A stretch of 7,943 nucleotides of DNA from Acidobacteriota bacterium (GTDB taxonomy: Bacteria > Acidobacteriota > Terriglobia > Bryobacterales > Bryobacteraceae): positions 1 to 7,943 of the forward strand of contig JAPKYY010000577.1 of the NCBI GenBank assembly GCA_026394095.1. The letters are read 5' to 3'. Below, piece by piece: positions 6,011 to 7,943 of this stretch. Under the pieces are notes generated by a model, which saw nothing but the letters and a program-made list of their open reading frames with translations, searched no databases and was not told where the DNA came from. Numbering within the stretch: the stretch's first letter is position 1; every line of letters starts with the position of its first letter. The translations under genes were made by a program, and so were the position numbers.

Positions 6011-6039
6011 TGGACAAATAGATGTATCTGTTTTAGATT
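6011..6039 (+). promoter_or_regulatory. Candidate promoter of the thioredoxin-like gene
   Basis: TGGACA (6011-6016, five of six matches to -35), 17 bases, then TAGATT (6034-6039, four of six to -10). The predicted start near 6046 would leave almost no leader before the ATG at 6050, and no Shine-Dalgarno is visible, so translation would be nearly leaderless if this promoter is right. Confidence 0.4.
6016..6033. promoter_or_regulatory. Imperfect palindrome inside the thioredoxin gene promoter, possible Rrf2 operator
   Basis: AAAT-AGAT-GT-ATCT-GTTT is an 18-base dyad with one mismatched pair, filling the spacer between the candidate -35 and -10 boxes. The core TAGATGTATCT matches the published 11-base NsrR half-site AAGATGYATTT at nine positions. 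NsrR is an Rrf2-family protein, and an Rrf2 gene is divergent from this site. A binding role is inferred only. Confidence 0.35.
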
Positions 6040-6049
6040 ACGAATAGCC

Positions 6050-6550
6050 ATGAAGAAAACCCTTTTGTCGATGAGTTTACTAGTGATGCCTCTGATGGGA
6101 CAGTCTTTACAGGGCATCTGGGATGCAACTGTTGTGAGCAACGGCTTGACGATTCCCTTCCGCTTTGAGATTGCGGCCAAGCCTGGTTTGGCGTCTGGAG
6201 CTTTTTTCAATGGATCGGACAAATACAAGTCTTCAGCCGGAAGCTTTGACGGAAAAACGCTCAAGCTTGAATTTGACTACTATGCGACCAAGCTCAGTGC
6301 GACCTATGACGGCAAGGCATTGACCGGTGAATATGGGCGTGGCAAGCGAGTTTATGAATTTCGAGCAGTTCCACACGTGGAAGCAGTGAGCGAAGGAAAG
6401 GCTCCTGAAATTGGGGGCATTTGGGAAATTGAAACCAACAGCCCAAAGGGTGAGAAGGCCTGGCGCTTTATCGTAGAGCAAATAGGAAATTCGGTGAATG
6501 CTTCGATATTGCGGATTGACGGCGATACGGGGACGTTGAGTGGTGGGTAA
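6050..6550 (+). CDS. N-terminal part of a split exported TlpA-like protein
   Basis: These 166 residues start with a signal peptide (MKKTLLSMSLLVMPLMGQS), so the product should leave the cytoplasm. A beta-rich region follows, beginning GIWDATVV and containing FRFEIAAKPG and GAFFNGSDKY, with a second repeat-like unit near GGIWEIETNS. I recognise this as the non-catalytic front domain found ahead of a thioredoxin domain in acidobacterial TlpA-type proteins; its role is unknown. Reading stops at TAA 6548-6550 (SGG-stop). The same frame stays open beyond it and continues as REGKFLLSHFSGARPG into the thioredoxin part, so this looks like one 397-codon gene broken by a nonsense codon rather than a complete gene. 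Tyr (TAC/TAT to TAA) is a possible original residue, one base change away. As it stands the product lacks the redox domain. Confidence 0.8.
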   Translation: MKKTLLSMSLLVMPLMGQSLQGIWDATVVSNGLTIPFRFEIAAKPGLASGAFFNGSDKYKSSAGSFDGKTLKLEFDYYATKLSATYDGKALTGEYGRGKRVYEFRAVPHVEAVSEGKAPEIGGIWEIETNSPKGEKAWRFIVEQIGNSVNASILRIDGDTGTLSGG

Positions 6551-6568
6551 CGGGAAGGAAAGTTCCTA

Positions 6569-7243
6569 TTGAGCCACTTTTCGGGAGCACGTCCCGGATT
6601 GCTTGAAGTGAGTGTGAAGGAGGACGGGACGCTCGGGCTCAAGCAGAACGGGAAGATGGAGTATGTAGCTCGCCGGCCCGAGGTGGCAAGGGCGCAAGGT
6701 CTTGTCGAACCCAGCGACGCTCATCACTTTACTACGGTGAAGAACACGGCGGAGCCATTCCGCTTTGCCTATCCTGATCTGACGGGAAAGGTGGTGAGCG
6801 AGAGCGACGCGCAGTTTCGAGGCAAGGTTGTACTGATCAACATTACAGGAAGCTGGTGCCCGAATTGCCACGATGAAGCTCCTTTTCTGGCAGCACTTTA
6901 CAAGAAGTACAAGAAGGACGGGCTGGAGATTGTCGCGCTTGACTTCGAAGAAGCAGAACAGTTAGCTGACCCGGTTCGTCTCAGGGCATTCGTCAAGAAG
7001 TATGGGATTGAATACACCGTGCTGCTGGCTGGGGAGACGGGGGAAGCGAAAGAAAAGCTATCGCAGGCTCAAAACTGGAATGCCTGGCCGACTACCTTTT
7101 TTGTAGGCCGGGATGGCCTGGTGAAGGGTGCCCATGCCGGTTTCCCGAGCAATGCTTCGGGGCCTTTGTTTGAGGCGGCGAAGAAAGAGTTTACGGCGAC
7201 GGTTGAAAAATTACTATCTGAGCGTCAGGTCTCTTCCCGATAA
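6569..7243 (+). CDS. Thioredoxin-like (TlpA/ResA-type) thiol-disulfide protein, C-terminal part of a split gene
   Basis: This is an open frame of 224 residues with the thioredoxin fold of the TlpA/ResA/AhpC-TSA type. It shows GKVVLINITGSWCPNCHDEAPFL in two parts: the strand, then the active site W96-C97-P98-N99-C100. It also shows IVALDFEE, the insertion typical of TlpA proteins, and AWPTTFFVGRDG with the cis-proline P174. Such proteins normally reduce or oxidise disulfides outside the cytoplasm. It shares its frame with the upstream fragment, separated only by TAA at 6548-6550. A TTG at 6569 has GGAAGGAA ending 8 bases before it, so reinitiation is possible, but such a product would lack the signal peptide and stay cytoplasmic. 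Treating 6050-7243 as a single interrupted gene is the simplest reading. A sequencing error at the TAA cannot be excluded. Confidence 0.8.
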   Translation: MSHFSGARPGLLEVSVKEDGTLGLKQNGKMEYVARRPEVARAQGLVEPSDAHHFTTVKNTAEPFRFAYPDLTGKVVSESDAQFRGKVVLINITGSWCPNCHDEAPFLAALYKKYKKDGLEIVALDFEEAEQLADPVRLRAFVKKYGIEYTVLLAGETGEAKEKLSQAQNWNAWPTTFFVGRDGLVKGAHAGFPSNASGPLFEAAKKEFTATVEKLLSERQVSSR

Positions 7244-7248
7244 CGGGA
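7235..7248 (+). terminator. Weak hairpin over the thioredoxin gene stop codon
   Basis: TCCCG-ATAA-CGGGA forms a perfect 5-base stem whose loop contains the TAA stop codon (7241-7243). A short T-run (CTTTG) follows after a few bases but there is no proper U-tract, so terminator function between this gene and the tRNA is doubtful. Confidence 0.25.
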
Positions 7249-7282
7249 GCTTTGTGGTAATCTAAAGATTCTGGCAGTTTGC

Positions 7283-7359
<77 letters not shown>

Positions 7360-7390
7360 TTTCTTTTCTCCCCCCTTAAAGTTGGTTTCG

Positions 7391-7684
7391 ATGTTTCCCA
7401 CACAAGCCCCCAAACTACAGATTGCTCAGAGTGAAGACTACAAGGAAAGCTATTCCAACTCGGTTCAGGTGCGCGTGAACCTTTGGGATTTCTTTTTGAT
7501 GTTCGGGACCATTTCGCAGACGGTTCCCGATACGGTGAACATCACGAACTTTCAGGGCGTCTATCTCAGCCCCCAACAGGCGAAGGCATTGGCCAATCTG
7601 TTGAACCAGAACATTGCCCAATATGAGGGTACGTTTGGTGAGATTCGCCTTGAGCCAGCCAACGGCTCTGGCCCCGTTCAATAG
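7391..7684 (+). CDS. Small DUF3467 family protein
   Basis: This 97-residue soluble protein matches the DUF3467 pattern as I recall it: YSNSVQVRVNLWDFFLMFG near residues 19-37, and a C-terminal VYLSPQQAKALANLLNQNIAQYEGTFGEI in which 'SP-x-x-AK-x-L' and 'YE-x-x-FG' are characteristic. The family has no known function; members are short alpha/beta proteins. The ATG at 7391 is chosen because the open frame upstream runs back through the tRNA gene and the family match begins after it. No strong Shine-Dalgarno is visible. The gene follows the tRNA by 31 bases and its stop codon TAG (7682-7684) overlaps the Shine-Dalgarno of the glycosyltransferase, so the two are probably translated as a unit. Confidence 0.85.
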   Translation: MFPTQAPKLQIAQSEDYKESYSNSVQVRVNLWDFFLMFGTISQTVPDTVNITNFQGVYLSPQQAKALANLLNQNIAQYEGTFGEIRLEPANGSGPVQ

Positions 7685-7693
7685 GATTCACGC

Positions 7694-7943
7694 TTGCTGC
7701 AGAGGCGGGCAGTATCGGTTGCGATTCTGTTTGGCGTCTTTGCGTTCATCCTCTTTAGTACCCATTTCAAACTGATTTCCCTGCCCTTCTTCTGGGATGA
7801 AGCGGGGCAGTTTATTTCTCAGGCTCAGGATTTGTATCAGGGCGGAGCTCTCATTCCTAAATCGGCTATGCCGAATTCTCATCCTCCCGGGCTGCCGCTG
7901 CTGTTGGCTGTGGTTTGGAAAGTGTTTGGGTATTCGATCCCAC
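7694..7943 (+). CDS. GT39/ArnT-like membrane glycosyltransferase, 5' part only
   Basis: The first 83 residues are visible; the rest lies beyond the window. A hydrophobic segment (residues ~6-22) is followed by PFFWDEAGQFISQAQDLYQG, in which W34-D35-E36 matches the periplasmic acidic motif after the first membrane helix of GT-C enzymes (protein mannosyltransferase / ArnT / PMT_2 family). HPPGLPLLLAVVWKVFG (63-79) is the typical 'PP' loop and second helix. These proteins use polyprenyl-phosphate sugars as donors and glycosylate lipids or proteins outside the membrane. The TTG at 7694 is chosen because AGGA (7683-7686) lies 7 bases before it and an in-frame stop at 7682-7684 excludes anything further upstream; this stop is that of the DUF3467 gene. 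Coupled translation with DUF3467 is likely. The acceptor is unknown. Confidence 0.82.
   Translation, partial: MLQRRAVSVAILFGVFAFILFSTHFKLISLPFFWDEAGQFISQAQDLYQGGALIPKSAMPNSHPPGLPLLLAVVWKVFGYSIP

Noticed and set aside
5967..6017. Upstream start for the Rrf2 protein
   Set aside because: The extra 17 residues are not family-like, and the ATG at 5966 has AGAGGG just before it.

Overview
The window looks like chromosomal DNA of an Acidobacteriota-type soil bacterium, perhaps near the Solibacterales/Bryobacterales. This is inferred from gene style: a GIWDATV-type thioredoxin protein, DUF3299 and DUF3467 proteins, and a polyisoprenyl-phosphate hexose-1-phosphate transferase. No marker gene fixes the lineage. 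No mobile element, CRISPR array or origin is visible, no gap between genes exceeds 90 bases, and coding density is high.

Left part (1-2124). A DUF3299-type lipoprotein gene, cut by the window edge, reads leftward. Eleven bases away a membrane sugar-phosphate transferase (exopolysaccharide initiation) reads rightward. Directly behind it is the wreck of an orotate-phosphoribosyltransferase-like gene, with one in-frame amber stop and loss of the middle third that carries the PRPP site.

Centre (2108-5410, minus strand). Four tightly packed genes form one operon: an ANTAR RNA-binding regulator, a PIG-L zinc deacetylase, an Asp/Glu-racemase-fold protein lacking both catalytic cysteines, and a class V PLP enzyme with an export signal. 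Two junctions are ATGA overlaps and the third gap is 14 bases. A good sigma70-type promoter (TTGACA, 17 bases, TATTCT) precedes the first gene. A perfect 8-base inverted repeat (TTGATCGA/TCGATCAA) brackets that promoter with centres 41 bases apart. This operon is the best candidate in the window for an undescribed pathway. Its substrate is unknown, but the chemistry fits release and processing of an amino compound under ANTAR-mediated RNA-level control.

Right-centre (5493-7243). An Rrf2-family regulator with a probable Fe-S cysteine cluster is divergent from an exported TlpA/ResA-like thiol-disulfide protein. The thioredoxin gene is split by an in-frame TAA, with a usable ribosome binding site and TTG start just after it.

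Right end (7283-7943). A tRNA-Asp(GTC) gene with encoded CCA is followed by a small DUF3467 protein and the start of a GT39/ArnT-like membrane glycosyltransferase. The glycosyltransferase appears translationally coupled through a Shine-Dalgarno that overlaps the DUF3467 stop codon.
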